Source: Paenibacillus sp. JJ-100
GTDB taxonomy: Bacteria > Bacillota > Bacilli > Paenibacillales > Paenibacillaceae
Reading direction: 5' to 3'
DNA length: 64,000 bases
Assembly: GCF_948329825.1 (NCBI RefSeq)
Contig: NZ_CAOJCM010000008.1
Location: 62,001 to 126,000, forward strand
Made by a program: the position numbers and the translations under genes. The stretch's first letter is position 1, and each line of letters begins with the position of its first letter. The notes beneath the pieces were generated by a model. It did not search any database, had not been told where the DNA came from, and was given only the letters and a program-made list of their open reading frames with translations. This document shows positions 8,456 through 16,475 of the stretch, piece after piece.

Positions 8456-9769
8456 TTATCTGAAAATGTGCTTCCCTAACGCCATCGCGGCCGTATACCC
8501 GGAGCTCCAGGCCCACTGCAGGTTATACCCACCCAATTCGCCATCGACATCCATGATCTCACCGGTCAAATAGAGCCCAGGCACAAGCTTGGATTCCATT
8601 GTATCTGCGACGAGCTCTTTCGTAGTGATGCCGCCGGCTGTTGCTTGCGCGTGCTCAAAGCTTTGCGTTTCGGTCACCTTAAACTCCCAACTCTTCAATA
8701 GCTTATAGAAGAGCTTTTTGGTTTTCCACGAGAGATCTTGGCATAGCAGGCCCGACTCTTGGTCAATTTTCGCTTCCTTCAGCAGGACGGAGACGATTTT
8801 CTTGTGTAAAAAACCGACGAAAGACTCCGCGACCGTTCGGTGCGCGAACGTCCCCCAGTTTGTCTCCAGAAATTCGATAACCTCTTCCTCCGTGCGGTTC
8901 GGCATCAAATCGATAGATAGGGTGACGTTGTCCCCTTTCCCGAGGTGAACGGCCGCCTTCCGGCCAAGCTGTAGGACCGCTGGACCGGAGAAGCCGTAAT
9001 CGGTGTAGTGAATTTCGCCTGTTTCACTGCGGACGATTTTGCCGTTCACGAGGAGGTCGGCTCGTCCTTGGAGTTTGATGCCGGATAGTGCCTTCTGATA
9101 TGGATATTTCACCTTCAATTGCACAAGGGCCGGAACAGGCTCCACCAAGGAATGCCCCATTCGCTGGGCAATGGTATATCCGGACCCATCCGTCCCCGCA
9201 TTCTGGCCGGTAAGACCACCCGTACAGAGAAATAGATATTCGCTAGTATAGACCACCTGCTCCTCTGTTTCCGTTCGACATGTAATTGTAAATCGCGGTT
9301 GATCTGCCGATACGGTGACATCAATCACTTTATTGTTAAGGTATACCGGAATGTTCCGCTCCTCTAGAGCAAGATCGAAAATATCCACCACAGATGCCGC
9401 CTGTAGTGACATCGGATACATTAAACCCTCTTTTAATTTCGTGAGCGGCAGCCCGAGCACCTGAAAAAAATCAATGGTTTGACTGATGCCGAATTGTTGC
9501 AGCACAGGAAGCGTGAATTCAGCCTGACTGCCGTAATACTTACGCGATAAGGCTACCGCTTCGTCATCCGTACCCGTCGCAGTGGAATCGTTCGTAATAT
9601 TACAACGACCGTCGCCTGTCATGGAGATTTTCTTCCCAATCCGGTCATTCCCCTCCAGAATGGCGATATCCATACCTAAATCCCGCGCAGTAATAGCGGC
9701 CATAAGCCCTGATGCGCCTGCGCCGATTATAATTAATTGGTGGTGCAATATAGCCTGATCATCGTGCAT
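8456..9769 (-). CDS. HI0933-family FAD-dependent oxidoreductase (paralogue 1)
   Basis: The 437-residue protein has the same layout as its downstream neighbour: LIIIGAGASGLMAA near residue 12, EGNDRIGKKISMTGDGRCNI near residue 39, and C-terminal GLYLTGEIMDVDGELGGYNLQWAWSSGYTAA. The two are alike along their whole length but differ at many residues, so the duplication is not recent. AAGGAG lies 14 bases before the ATG at 9769, rather far, and the same spacing is kept in the paralogue. Upstream comes a partial ssrA 3' end with its own terminator (9938-10055), so this operon forms one cargo block of the array downstream of ssrA. Confidence 0.87.
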   Translation of the reverse strand: MHDDQAILHHQLIIIGAGASGLMAAITARDLGMDIAILEGNDRIGKKISMTGDGRCNITNDSTATGTDDEAVALSRKYYGSQAEFTLPVLQQFGISQTIDFFQVLGLPLTKLKEGLMYPMSLQAASVVDIFDLALEERNIPVYLNNKVIDVTVSADQPRFTITCRTETEEQVVYTSEYLFLCTGGLTGQNAGTDGSGYTIAQRMGHSLVEPVPALVQLKVKYPYQKALSGIKLQGRADLLVNGKIVRSETGEIHYTDYGFSGPAVLQLGRKAAVHLGKGDNVTLSIDLMPNRTEEEVIEFLETNWGTFAHRTVAESFVGFLHKKIVSVLLKEAKIDQESGLLCQDLSWKTKKLFYKLLKSWEFKVTETQSFEHAQATAGGITTKELVADTMESKLVPGLYLTGEIMDVDGELGGYNLQWAWSSGYTAAMALGKHIFR

Positions 9770-9937
9770 AGTTAGTCAATGTACTCCTTGTCCAATAGAT
9801 TTATATATAGAAATGTGAAATGTGATTTTTCAAAAGATATTACACTTACTAATTATAACATAGGAGTATGCACCGCATAATCCCGTAAAGTATTCCTGAC
9901 ACCACGCCCTATTACAGTTATGCCCTAAATATGAAAA

Positions 9938-9959
9938 ACACCATCCTAAAGGATGGTGT
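9938..9959 (-). terminator. Terminator attached to partial ssrA copy at 9959
   Basis: The arms ACACCATCC and GGATGGTGT enclose a 4-base loop. Read on the minus strand a T-run follows (GGTGTTTTTC). The last bases of the stem run into the TGGAG that begins the ssrA-like sequence. Confidence 0.75.
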
Positions 9960-10055
9960 GGAGACACGGGGAGTCAAACCCCTGTCCGAAGATAACGAAT
10001 ATAAGCCTCTACGGGTCTAGTCACGGTTTTGATGTCACCTGAAATTAGTTTGTTA
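9959..10055 (-). pseudogene. Partial copy of the ssrA (tmRNA) 3' end
   Basis: About 95 bases match the 3' part of the intact tmRNA at 18745. The T-arm and following segment (GGGGAGTC.AACCCCTGTCCGAAG then ATAACG) are almost unchanged, and the segment with GTCACGGTTTTGATGTCACC is also shared. The acceptor strand is altered (TGGAGACAC instead of TGGAGGCGA), and nothing of the 5' half or the tag reading frame is present, so it cannot work as tmRNA. It is best read as an attachment-site remnant left by integration at ssrA. Confidence 0.8.
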
Positions 10056-10224
10056 AGGAACCACTAGCCATCATAAACATATGTCCCCCTCTCACTCGAT
10101 CTCCTTCGGGTCATCCGTTTAAAAGAATGGAAACCTATTATCAATCGCATGCAGACCGTCACTCCCCTATAGGCTTCTGCATAGAATGGAGAAAATGAAC
10201 GAATCTAAATTGGAGGTCATGACC

Positions 10225-10530
10225 ATGAACTTGCAACTGCAGGGGCAACAAGAACAAACATTGTTTCGAATGGATCCAACCACTATGAATAACTTAAAAT
10301 CCATTCAAGACCATGTAACAAATATATGTAAAAACCATGTTAATACACTTGTTCGAGTGGAGACAGTAGATGGCGATGTTTTTGAAGGGTTACTCATCCA
10401 CAGTGAAAGGGGAATTTTATACTTAAAACTACCAAGCCCTATGACTAATCGAGGCTTTGTTCCTGGTTTCCAAAATGATGTCGTATTACCCCTAGTGCTA
10501 TTCAATTTACTCGCCATTTCATTATTATAG
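10225..10530 (+). CDS. Small protein with possible Sm-like beta-barrel fold
   Basis: The 101-residue protein contains LVRVETVDGDVFEGLLIHSERGILYLKL (near residues 43-70), the pattern of short strands seen in LSm/DUF2642-like barrels of Bacillales. It ends with a hydrophobic stretch (VVLPLVLFNLLAISLL) that could be a membrane anchor. GGAGG lies 8 bases before the ATG at 10225, which is preferred over earlier in-frame ATGs. A proline-rich small protein gene follows 42 bases later on the same strand, so they probably form an operon. The family assignment is tentative and no function is claimed. It is one of the few plus-strand cargo genes in this zone. Confidence 0.65.
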   Translation: MNLQLQGQQEQTLFRMDPTTMNNLKSIQDHVTNICKNHVNTLVRVETVDGDVFEGLLIHSERGILYLKLPSPMTNRGFVPGFQNDVVLPLVLFNLLAISLL

Positions 10531-10572
10531 GCCTGACCCAAGCCTAATCCTATCATTAAGGAGTGAAATCTT

Positions 10573-10863
10573 ATGGCATTCATGCCACCTCAAGGACCAC
10601 AAGGAGTACAGCAGCCACCATCCTCTCCTCCTCCACAATTCACACCACCGCAACCCGCTGCTACAGCGTTCGCCATCGACCCCGGAGCTATTGTCGGTTG
10701 TTTATTCCGCAACACATATGTGTGGCTGAGAAATGGGAACGCGTTCTGGTTCTTCCCCACCTTTGTAGGGCGTACATCCGTTGCAGGTTTTAGATGGACC
10801 GGTCGAAGATGGATGTTTACTGGAGTCGATCTAAGAAGCATTGTGTCATTTACATGTTTTTAG
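10573..10863 (+). CDS. Proline-rich N-terminus with conserved Trp/Phe-rich domain, 96 residues
   Basis: The first 30 residues are rich in Pro and Gln (PPQGPQGVQQPPSSPPPQ). The rest is an aromatic, compact domain: IVGCLFRNTYVWLRNG, FWFFPTFVGRTSVAGFRW, then a Cys close to the C-terminus. From memory, similar small proteins of unknown function occur in Bacillales, some near spore or surface genes; this is recall, not a search. AAGGAG sits 9 bases before the ATG at 10573. A terminator hairpin follows at 10903-10927. Confidence 0.7.
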   Translation: MAFMPPQGPQGVQQPPSSPPPQFTPPQPAATAFAIDPGAIVGCLFRNTYVWLRNGNAFWFFPTFVGRTSVAGFRWTGRRWMFTGVDLRSIVSFTCF

Positions 10864-10902
10864 AGAAGAAAATATCGATCCCTTTCCAACTTACCAAAAA
10901 CA

Positions 10903-10927
10903 AAAAAGCACCACTTGGGTGCTTTTT
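10903..10927. terminator. Bidirectional terminator between small-protein operon and partial ssrA copy
   Basis: AAAAAGCACC and GGTGCTTTTT pair perfectly around a 5-base loop, with runs of A and T on both sides. It can end the plus-strand small-protein operon and is also placed like the ssrA terminator relative to the adjoining ssrA fragment. Confidence 0.8.
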
Positions 10928-10940
10928 CTTATACTACTAA

Positions 10941-11027
10941 TGGAGGCGAGGGGAGTCAAACCCCTGTCCGAAGATAACGTCATATATGCTTCTAGGGGTT
11001 TAATAACGGTTTTGATGGCACCCGAAA
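10941..11027 (-). pseudogene. Second partial copy of the ssrA (tmRNA) 3' end
   Basis: The first 39 bases differ from the intact ssrA 3' end by a single base in the T-loop. Similarity continues with scattered changes through GGTTTTGATGGCACCCGAA, then stops. The TGGAGGCGA acceptor strand is intact here. The T-loop GTCAAACC variant is shared with the copy at 9959, so these two copies are closer to each other there than to the resident gene. The fragment touches the stop codon of the zeta-like gene at 11029. Confidence 0.85.
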
Positions 11028-11028
11028 T

Positions 11029-11601
11029 TCAATATCCAACCAAAACAGGATTAGCCCAAGCGGGTATAGACTCTACACAATAGATTAAAGTCCCTTGTGT
11101 GATTTCCGCAACAATTAAAGGCTCGTATGTATTATCAATGATGATAACCTGGTCTGCGATGGCTAGAGCTGGCGTAAGATTCTTCAATGACTCACCATAT
11201 CGATAACGAATATCCTCTTCGGCGATCCAATGCCCTCCCTGCTCGACACGAGAAGCTACACGATCTATATGCATCTGCACATCTTGAAGGCCGATGTAAT
11301 ACAGGACAATTTCGTAACCTCTCTGTTTAGCACTTTCCATATGTTTTAGAACAAATGATCCAGATAATGTCGTTTCTATGGCAAAGTCCTCACCATTTTT
11401 GATGAGCGATCGAATTCGTTTCACAGCTTCTCTTCCAGCAGATAGGTCAGCACTACGAGGGTTATCAGGCTTCAACTCTCTTGCAATCTGATCGGGATCT
11501 ACCAGTTTCCCCAGCCAATCTCTCATTTGCATACTGAGTGTACTCTTCCCTGCTCCGTTGGTTCCAGCGAACACAGTCATAACGGGTTTAGTTTTATTCA
11601 T
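11029..11601 (-). CDS. Zeta-toxin-like P-loop kinase
   Basis: This 190-residue protein has a Walker A motif FAGTNGAGKST (near residues 11-21), followed by VDPDQIA, where zeta/PezT-like kinases hold a catalytic Asp, and the segment AIETTLSG typical of the family. Zeta toxins phosphorylate UDP-N-acetylglucosamine or related molecules, but some relatives are not toxins, and activity here is inferred only. The start at 11601 has AGGAG 10 bases upstream and overlaps the preceding 65-residue gene by 8 bases, as in toxin-antitoxin pairs. Its stop codon lies exactly at the edge of a partial ssrA copy, marking the end of this cargo block. Confidence 0.75.
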   Translation of the reverse strand: MNKTKPVMTVFAGTNGAGKSTLSMQMRDWLGKLVDPDQIARELKPDNPRSADLSAGREAVKRIRSLIKNGEDFAIETTLSGSFVLKHMESAKQRGYEIVLYYIGLQDVQMHIDRVASRVEQGGHWIAEEDIRYRYGESLKNLTPALAIADQVIIIDNTYEPLIVAEITQGTLIYCVESIPAWANPVLVGY

Positions 11602-11791
11602 GATATTCGTACTCCTGACGTTTCCCAGCAGCATCAAATGTGATTTCGAACTTGTTACCTTCCGCATCCTCGCGAATACGTTTGTTATTCTTTATATAGT
11701 AAATAGAAGCACCTAATTCTTTAGCCTGCTTCCGCGCATGTTGATTTGCCTTCTTTAGAATTTCTTGGAGCTGTTCTCGATTCTCTATCAT
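11594..11791 (-). CDS. 65-residue partner of the zeta-like kinase (candidate antitoxin)
   Basis: A small, highly charged protein: a helical N-terminal half (IENREQLQEILKKANQHAR and following), then a segment rich in Lys/Arg and Tyr (IYYIKNNKRIRED) and a C-terminal acidic end (EYEYHE). It does not look like Epsilon or PezA and has no clear helix-turn-helix. GGGGGA lies just before the ATG at 11791. The 8-base overlap with the kinase gene and the order small gene first suggest a toxin-antitoxin module. That role is inference from arrangement. Confidence 0.6.
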   Translation of the reverse strand: MIENREQLQEILKKANQHARKQAKELGASIYYIKNNKRIREDAEGNKFEITFDAAGKRQEYEYHE

Positions 11792-11821
11792 CTTGAATCC
11801 CCCAATCTAAATATATACTTT

Positions 11822-11849
11822 ATTATATCATAAACAGAAAAACCACCAA
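11822..11849 (-). promoter_or_regulatory. Promoter for the 65-residue protein/zeta-like operon, overlapping a terminator stem
   Basis: On the minus strand, TATAAT (11822-11827) is preceded at 16 bases by TTGGTG (11844-11849). The -35 element lies in the arm of the terminator hairpin of repeat copy B, so transcription arriving from upstream stops just where the operon's own transcription begins. In repeat copy A the matching -10 bases read TATAAG. Confidence 0.5.
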
Positions 11850-11922
11850 CCAGAACGCTGGTTGATGGTTTCTTGACTCTACTGGAGGCGAACCGTGGTT
11901 GTGCTAAACCACAATTCTCCGA
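11823..11922. repeat. Structured direct repeat, copy B (hairpin plus terminator; ends like ssrA)
   Basis: This is the partner of the repeat at 6961-7061. It contains the terminator hairpin at 11840-11871, the ssrA-like end TGGAGGCGA at 11883-11891, and a long hairpin with arms at 11887-11900 and 11907-11920. Outside the terminator and the ssrA-like bases the two copies differ mostly at loop or paired positions. It separates the zeta-like module from the restriction-modification block. Confidence 0.7.
11840..11871 (-). terminator. Hairpin terminator in repeat copy B
   Basis: The arms AAACCACCAACCAG and CTGGTTGATGGTTT pair with one internal mismatch around AACG, and on the minus strand a TTTTT run follows. 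It would stop read-through from upstream minus-strand transcription. Confidence 0.7.
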
Positions 11923-12179
11923 CAGTTAATGTCTAGATAGCTCGAGGAGGTAGTCTACAGCCTCCTCACTTCAAAAGAAAATCCCTTCATGTTTAAACAG
12001 AACGCCCTAGCTTCCTAAAATAAAAGCGATATTTGCTGATTAACATACGAATGCGATTGATATACGGCCGCAATGAATGTATGTAGCTTTTCCAGAGAGG
12101 TATCTTAAGTCTAAACTCGTAAAAGTAACTCTTTTATATTTTTTTCACCTAGTTAAGTGTCCCTATATAAATGATTTAA
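11923..12179. other. Non-coding stretch between hsdR and repeat copy B
   Basis: With the repeat this makes a gap of nearly 390 bases without a gene. The only structure I see is a short inverted repeat at about 11943-11967 (GAGGAGG against CCTCCTC). No convincing reading frame or promoter is visible. Confidence 0.6.
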
Positions 12180-15170
12180 TTAACCATTTACTTCCATATA
12201 AACTTCATTCATCATATCTTCCATAATCACAGTTTTAAATTCATCATTTTCCAATATCTTCATAAAAAAGCCTTGATTACTGCTCATACGGTCAATAACA
12301 AAATTCATAAAGGATTTTTCAAAGGCAAATTTAAAATTTTCTTTTGTATTATTTTTTGCTCTTTGTCGAATGTCTTCATCATTTAAAATGTCTTCTTTTA
12401 CTTGCTCGCGGGAAAGGAAATCCGTTTCTGTGAATTGTGTACCGAAGCGCTCATTTAACTTATCTAACACGCTCGATAAACGAACTATTTCATCCTCAGC
12501 TGCACCACTAGCACCATGTTTCTGAGGATCTAGGTCGTAGCCGCCTATTTTCTCAAGCACAATGCTACCTTCAAACATTTTCTGATTACGATAATATTCA
12601 AGTGCTACATCATCAGCCAAATAAACGTCTTTGTCTCCTTGTCCACGTGGTAATTTACGCAAAAAGTACGTTAAATAAATATATTCCTTGTGCAGACCTA
12701 GATCGATAAATGTTACAACTTGCAAAATAAAGCCATACGTACGTGTAAATTTCGTAGCCGCTTGTTTAAATGCGAATTGTTCTTCTACCGAAAGCTTTTT
12801 AAAACGCTCCACACCTTTATCGAGGACCGCATTTAACTCGGCTTGAGCCTTCGTAGACTTCTTCACACCGCCTATTACCTCAAGCTCATTCACCCTTTGC
12901 ACTTCTTCTTCCGTAAACACTTGATATGGCTCAAGCTCGGCCTGCATATCATAAAGGATATTTGGATCAGTAATTTCTGATAGACTTGTCGATTCATAAT
13001 AAGGCTGGAAAGACGCCTTCATTTCTTCTGGGTCATTTACAAAATCCAATACGAATGTATCGTCTTTACCAGGGCATGTACGATTTAAACGAGATAGTGT
13101 TTGCACCGCCTTAATACCGCTTAATGGCTTGTCTACATACATTGTGTGCAACAGTGGTTCATCAAACCCAGTTTGATATTTCTCCGCTACAAGTAGCACT
13201 TTGTATTCGTCAGAGTTAAACTTTTCAGGCAACTCTTTGTCAGAGAACTGATTCATTTCTGGCTCGGTATAATTAATCTCGCCATCTTTCACAGTACCTG
13301 AGAAAGCAACTACTGTTTTTAAATCATTGTAGTTCATTTCATTAATATACTTATCGAAAGCCAGTTTGTAACGTACTGCATGTAAACGGCTCGCTGTTAC
13401 AACCATTGCCTTTGCACGACCGCCAATTTTGCGCTGTACAAAATTACGATAATGCTCGATAATAATTTCTGTTTTTTGTGCGATGCTATGCGGATGTAGT
13501 GACACGTATTGCGCTAGCTTTTTCGTTGCTTGTTTTTGTGATACCTCTGGGTCATCGTCTACTGTCTTTGCAATTTTCCAGAATGTTTTATAGGTCGTAT
13601 AGTTTTCAAGCACATCTAAAATAAAACCTTCTTCAATTGCTTGTCGCATTGTGTACTGATGGAATGCTGCTGGCTTACCATCTACACCAACTGTACCGAA
13701 TTTCTCTAATGTCTTCGGCTTTGGTGTCGCCGTAAATGCAAAGAAAGATACGTTATCTTGCTTACCACTTTTCATGATTGCTTCAACGATTTTTTCGTCC
13801 ACATCATCTAAGTTTTCTTCCGCAATACGGTCTTCCTCATAAGCCGCTTCTAACGTTTTATCCGATAACACATTCGTTAATGCTGTTGAAGCTTTACCAC
13901 CTTGGGATGAGTGTGCCTCATCAATAATGACCGCATACTTTTTACGCTCAAAGCCCGCTACTTTTTCTAAAATAAACGGGAACTTTTGAAGCGTCGTAAT
14001 AATAATACGTGTCTCATTATTAATGGCACGTGCTAATTGCTCTGAATCTTTATCAATCGGCTCTACCATCCCTGCTTTATGCTCCAGCTGATACACCGCA
14101 TCTTGTAATTGCTTATCTAACACTCGGCGATCGGTAATAACGATTACACTACTAAAAATGGATTCATTGTCCTCGTTATGTAACTTCGCTAAACGGTGTG
14201 CAAGCCACGAAATCGAGTTCGTCTTGCCCGATCCCGCAGAGTGCTGAATTAAATAATTATGACCGACAAGCTTTTGTGCAACATCTGCTTCTAACTTACG
14301 TACAACATCCAGCTGATGGAAACGAGGGAAAATGAGCATTTGACGCTCACCAATCGTTTCACCGTTTGAATCTTTAATGTCGTCCTTCTTAATGAAGATG
14401 AAGCGATATAAAATGTCGAGCAAGCTATCTGGGGCTAATATTTCTTCCCATAAATAATGCGTACGATAATTGTCACCGTAAGTTAACGGATTACCCTTCC
14501 CACCATTATTGCCTTTGTTAAATGGTAAGAAGTATGTTTTGTCTTTATCAAGCTTTGTCGTCATAAATACTTCATCTGGGTCAACAGCAAAGTAAACGGC
14601 AACACGCTCATTAAATTTAAACAGTTGCTCAATTGGATTACGGTCCGTCTTTAACTGCTTCATCGCATGTTCAACGGTTTGATTTGTTAATGGATTTTTT
14701 AGCTCCATCACAACAAGGGGCAAACCGTTTAAAAATAGCACCATATCTAAGCTATTGTTATGCTTATCACTGTAATACACTTGGCGAGCAACGTTAAAGC
14801 GGTTTTTCCCATACTGCTCATTTAATGTTTTATTCATATCCGTGGGAGGTTTATTATACGCAAGCTGTAATGTCACACCACGGTCTTTAATCCCTTTACG
14901 TAGACATTCGACCAAACCTTGACGATGTAGCTGGTCTTTAATACGTTTTAAAACTTCTTCTTTATATGAGGGACCATACGATTTTTCTAGCGTACGCATA
15001 CGTTTTTCCTGCGTATCCTCTAAAAAACAAAATAGCTCTTCTACGTCGATAGCATGCTGCTTGAAAGCAGCACTCTCTTCTCCTTCTAACACACGCTTTT
15101 TATAGCCATTCGCAATTAGTGATATTTCAATATTCGTTTCAAAACCTTTTTCTGAAGTATCCACAGCCAT
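12180..15170 (-). CDS. hsdR: Type I restriction enzyme, R subunit
   Basis: The 996-residue subunit cuts and translocates DNA. The N-terminal nuclease region shows Asp142, then Glu156-Leu-Lys158 in VVMELKN, the D-ExK site. The helicase motor has Walker A HSAGSGKT (near 310-317), a DEAH box at about 417-420 (VIIDEAH), and motif VI-like LSRLNRTCPGKD. The C-terminus is a helical region for contact with the methylase. The ATG at 15170 is favoured; a GTG directly before it is also possible. It follows hsdS after 6 bases in an hsdM-hsdS-hsdR operon. No frameshift is seen, so the system looks intact. Codon use is visibly more A+T-rich than in the core genes around it, consistent with transfer. Confidence 0.95.
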   Translation of the reverse strand: MAVDTSEKGFETNIEISLIANGYKKRVLEGEESAAFKQHAIDVEELFCFLEDTQEKRMRTLEKSYGPSYKEEVLKRIKDQLHRQGLVECLRKGIKDRGVTLQLAYNKPPTDMNKTLNEQYGKNRFNVARQVYYSDKHNNSLDMVLFLNGLPLVVMELKNPLTNQTVEHAMKQLKTDRNPIEQLFKFNERVAVYFAVDPDEVFMTTKLDKDKTYFLPFNKGNNGGKGNPLTYGDNYRTHYLWEEILAPDSLLDILYRFIFIKKDDIKDSNGETIGERQMLIFPRFHQLDVVRKLEADVAQKLVGHNYLIQHSAGSGKTNSISWLAHRLAKLHNEDNESIFSSVIVITDRRVLDKQLQDAVYQLEHKAGMVEPIDKDSEQLARAINNETRIIITTLQKFPFILEKVAGFERKKYAVIIDEAHSSQGGKASTALTNVLSDKTLEAAYEEDRIAEENLDDVDEKIVEAIMKSGKQDNVSFFAFTATPKPKTLEKFGTVGVDGKPAAFHQYTMRQAIEEGFILDVLENYTTYKTFWKIAKTVDDDPEVSQKQATKKLAQYVSLHPHSIAQKTEIIIEHYRNFVQRKIGGRAKAMVVTASRLHAVRYKLAFDKYINEMNYNDLKTVVAFSGTVKDGEINYTEPEMNQFSDKELPEKFNSDEYKVLLVAEKYQTGFDEPLLHTMYVDKPLSGIKAVQTLSRLNRTCPGKDDTFVLDFVNDPEEMKASFQPYYESTSLSEITDPNILYDMQAELEPYQVFTEEEVQRVNELEVIGGVKKSTKAQAELNAVLDKGVERFKKLSVEEQFAFKQAATKFTRTYGFILQVVTFIDLGLHKEYIYLTYFLRKLPRGQGDKDVYLADDVALEYYRNQKMFEGSIVLEKIGGYDLDPQKHGASGAAEDEIVRLSSVLDKLNERFGTQFTETDFLSREQVKEDILNDEDIRQRAKNNTKENFKFAFEKSFMNFVIDRMSSNQGFFMKILENDEFKTVIMEDMMNEVYMEVNG

Positions 15171-15176
15171 CACAAC

Positions 15177-16475
15177 TCACCTCACTTCATCGAGTTCCAT
15201 TTCACTTACTTCGATTTTGCCGGTTACCGCTTCGTAGATAAGGGACTGGCGGTATTCTTTTAATTTTTCGATTTGTTCTTTCACTGTCGAAGTCAAATTA
15301 AAAATGGCTTTCTGTTTATTAAATACCCACTTATTTATTTCACGTTGTTCTTCTAATGTCGGAGGAATAGCAAATATAAGTTCTTTCACTTGTACAAAAT
15401 TTAGCCCCTCTCTCGAACTACCGTTTTGTGCAAACCAAATTTGTTGATTTATAACGTCTGAAGACATTAACATATTGAAGTAAAATGGATAAACTTTCTT
15501 TTGATTTAATCGAATAATACACACATGTTGGTTAACATTTGCTCTCCCGAAGTCTTTAGGAACAATTGCTGTTCGTCCTATGGAAGCTCCTGTAATATTC
15601 AATAAAATGTCTAAAGGGTTAACTTGTGAAGATTTCATTTCAGCATTTGTCTCTTCTGAAATAAATGCTAAATCTTTCAAACGGATTCCATCAAAATGAA
15701 CATTCAAACTTCGTAAAAAAGGTACTCCTTCATCTAAATATACCTCTGATCCACCTGATGGAGTCTTTCCACTTCCTACATGATTGGCAAAATGTTTAAC
15801 TTTTTTTACTTCCCAATGTTCAGGAATCTCACCAATCCACTCAACACCTGAATCTTTCATTTTCACATTCGGATTTAAACCTTTTGTAACAGCTTCTGTG
15901 ATGATTGATTGGCGTTGTTGTTCTAAAAGATTAATCATCTTTTCTTTTTTATCAATTAATTGATTAGTTTCTTCAAATTTCTTATCAATGAAATTAACTA
16001 TTTTATTTTGCAGTTCTACTGGTGGTACAGCTATTCTGATATTTCGAATAATACCTTGACTAATATTGGGCTGTCCTCCACCTTGAGAAAGATTAATAAT
16101 TTCTGCACGATGTCCCATTAACCAATAAAAAATAAATTTAGTAATAATTTCTCTAGGTTTTGATAACACACAGCATGCTTGATTAGTAGTTGTTTCATAT
16201 TTAGTTATGCCTAGTTTACCAATGGTTGCCCCATACATAGCCATAACTAAAGAATCTTTAGGAAAAACAGTTAAGGCTGAAAATTCATCTAATGCTTGCT
16301 GAGACACGTGTTTAGATGTTTTTTTTATATAACTATCTTTTAAATCACCTGTATTTAACCAAGCCATATCTGGAGAGTTATAATACATTTCATTTGATGC
16401 TGGAGGTGTAGTGCCACTACCTATTACATCGAATAACCATGTTATTTTTTTCTTTGGCCATAGCTTATTACTCAT
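15177..16475 (-). CDS. hsdS: Type I restriction-modification specificity subunit
   Basis: The 432-residue protein has two target-recognition domains separated by a helical spacer. The first begins near residue 8 (KITWLFDVIGSGTTP) and the second near residue 222 (HWEVKKVKHFANHVGSGKTP), with GVEWIGEIPEHWEVKK just before it, a common junction in this family. Spacer helices rich in Lys/Glu lie at about 165-195 and at the C-terminus, and set the gap between the two half-sites. It overlaps hsdM by 4 bases. The target sequence cannot be predicted by eye. Confidence 0.93.
   Translation of the reverse strand: MSNKLWPKKKITWLFDVIGSGTTPPASNEMYYNSPDMAWLNTGDLKDSYIKKTSKHVSQQALDEFSALTVFPKDSLVMAMYGATIGKLGITKYETTTNQACCVLSKPREIITKFIFYWLMGHRAEIINLSQGGGQPNISQGIIRNIRIAVPPVELQNKIVNFIDKKFEETNQLIDKKEKMINLLEQQRQSIITEAVTKGLNPNVKMKDSGVEWIGEIPEHWEVKKVKHFANHVGSGKTPSGGSEVYLDEGVPFLRSLNVHFDGIRLKDLAFISEETNAEMKSSQVNPLDILLNITGASIGRTAIVPKDFGRANVNQHVCIIRLNQKKVYPFYFNMLMSSDVINQQIWFAQNGSSREGLNFVQVKELIFAIPPTLEEQREINKWVFNKQKAIFNLTSTVKEQIEKLKEYRQSLIYEAVTGKIEVSEMELDEVR

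Noticed and set aside
9959..11027. Partial ssrA copies as working split or permuted tmRNA
   Set aside because: No 5' acceptor half, no GGATTCGACGGGG segment and no tag frame are found nearby.
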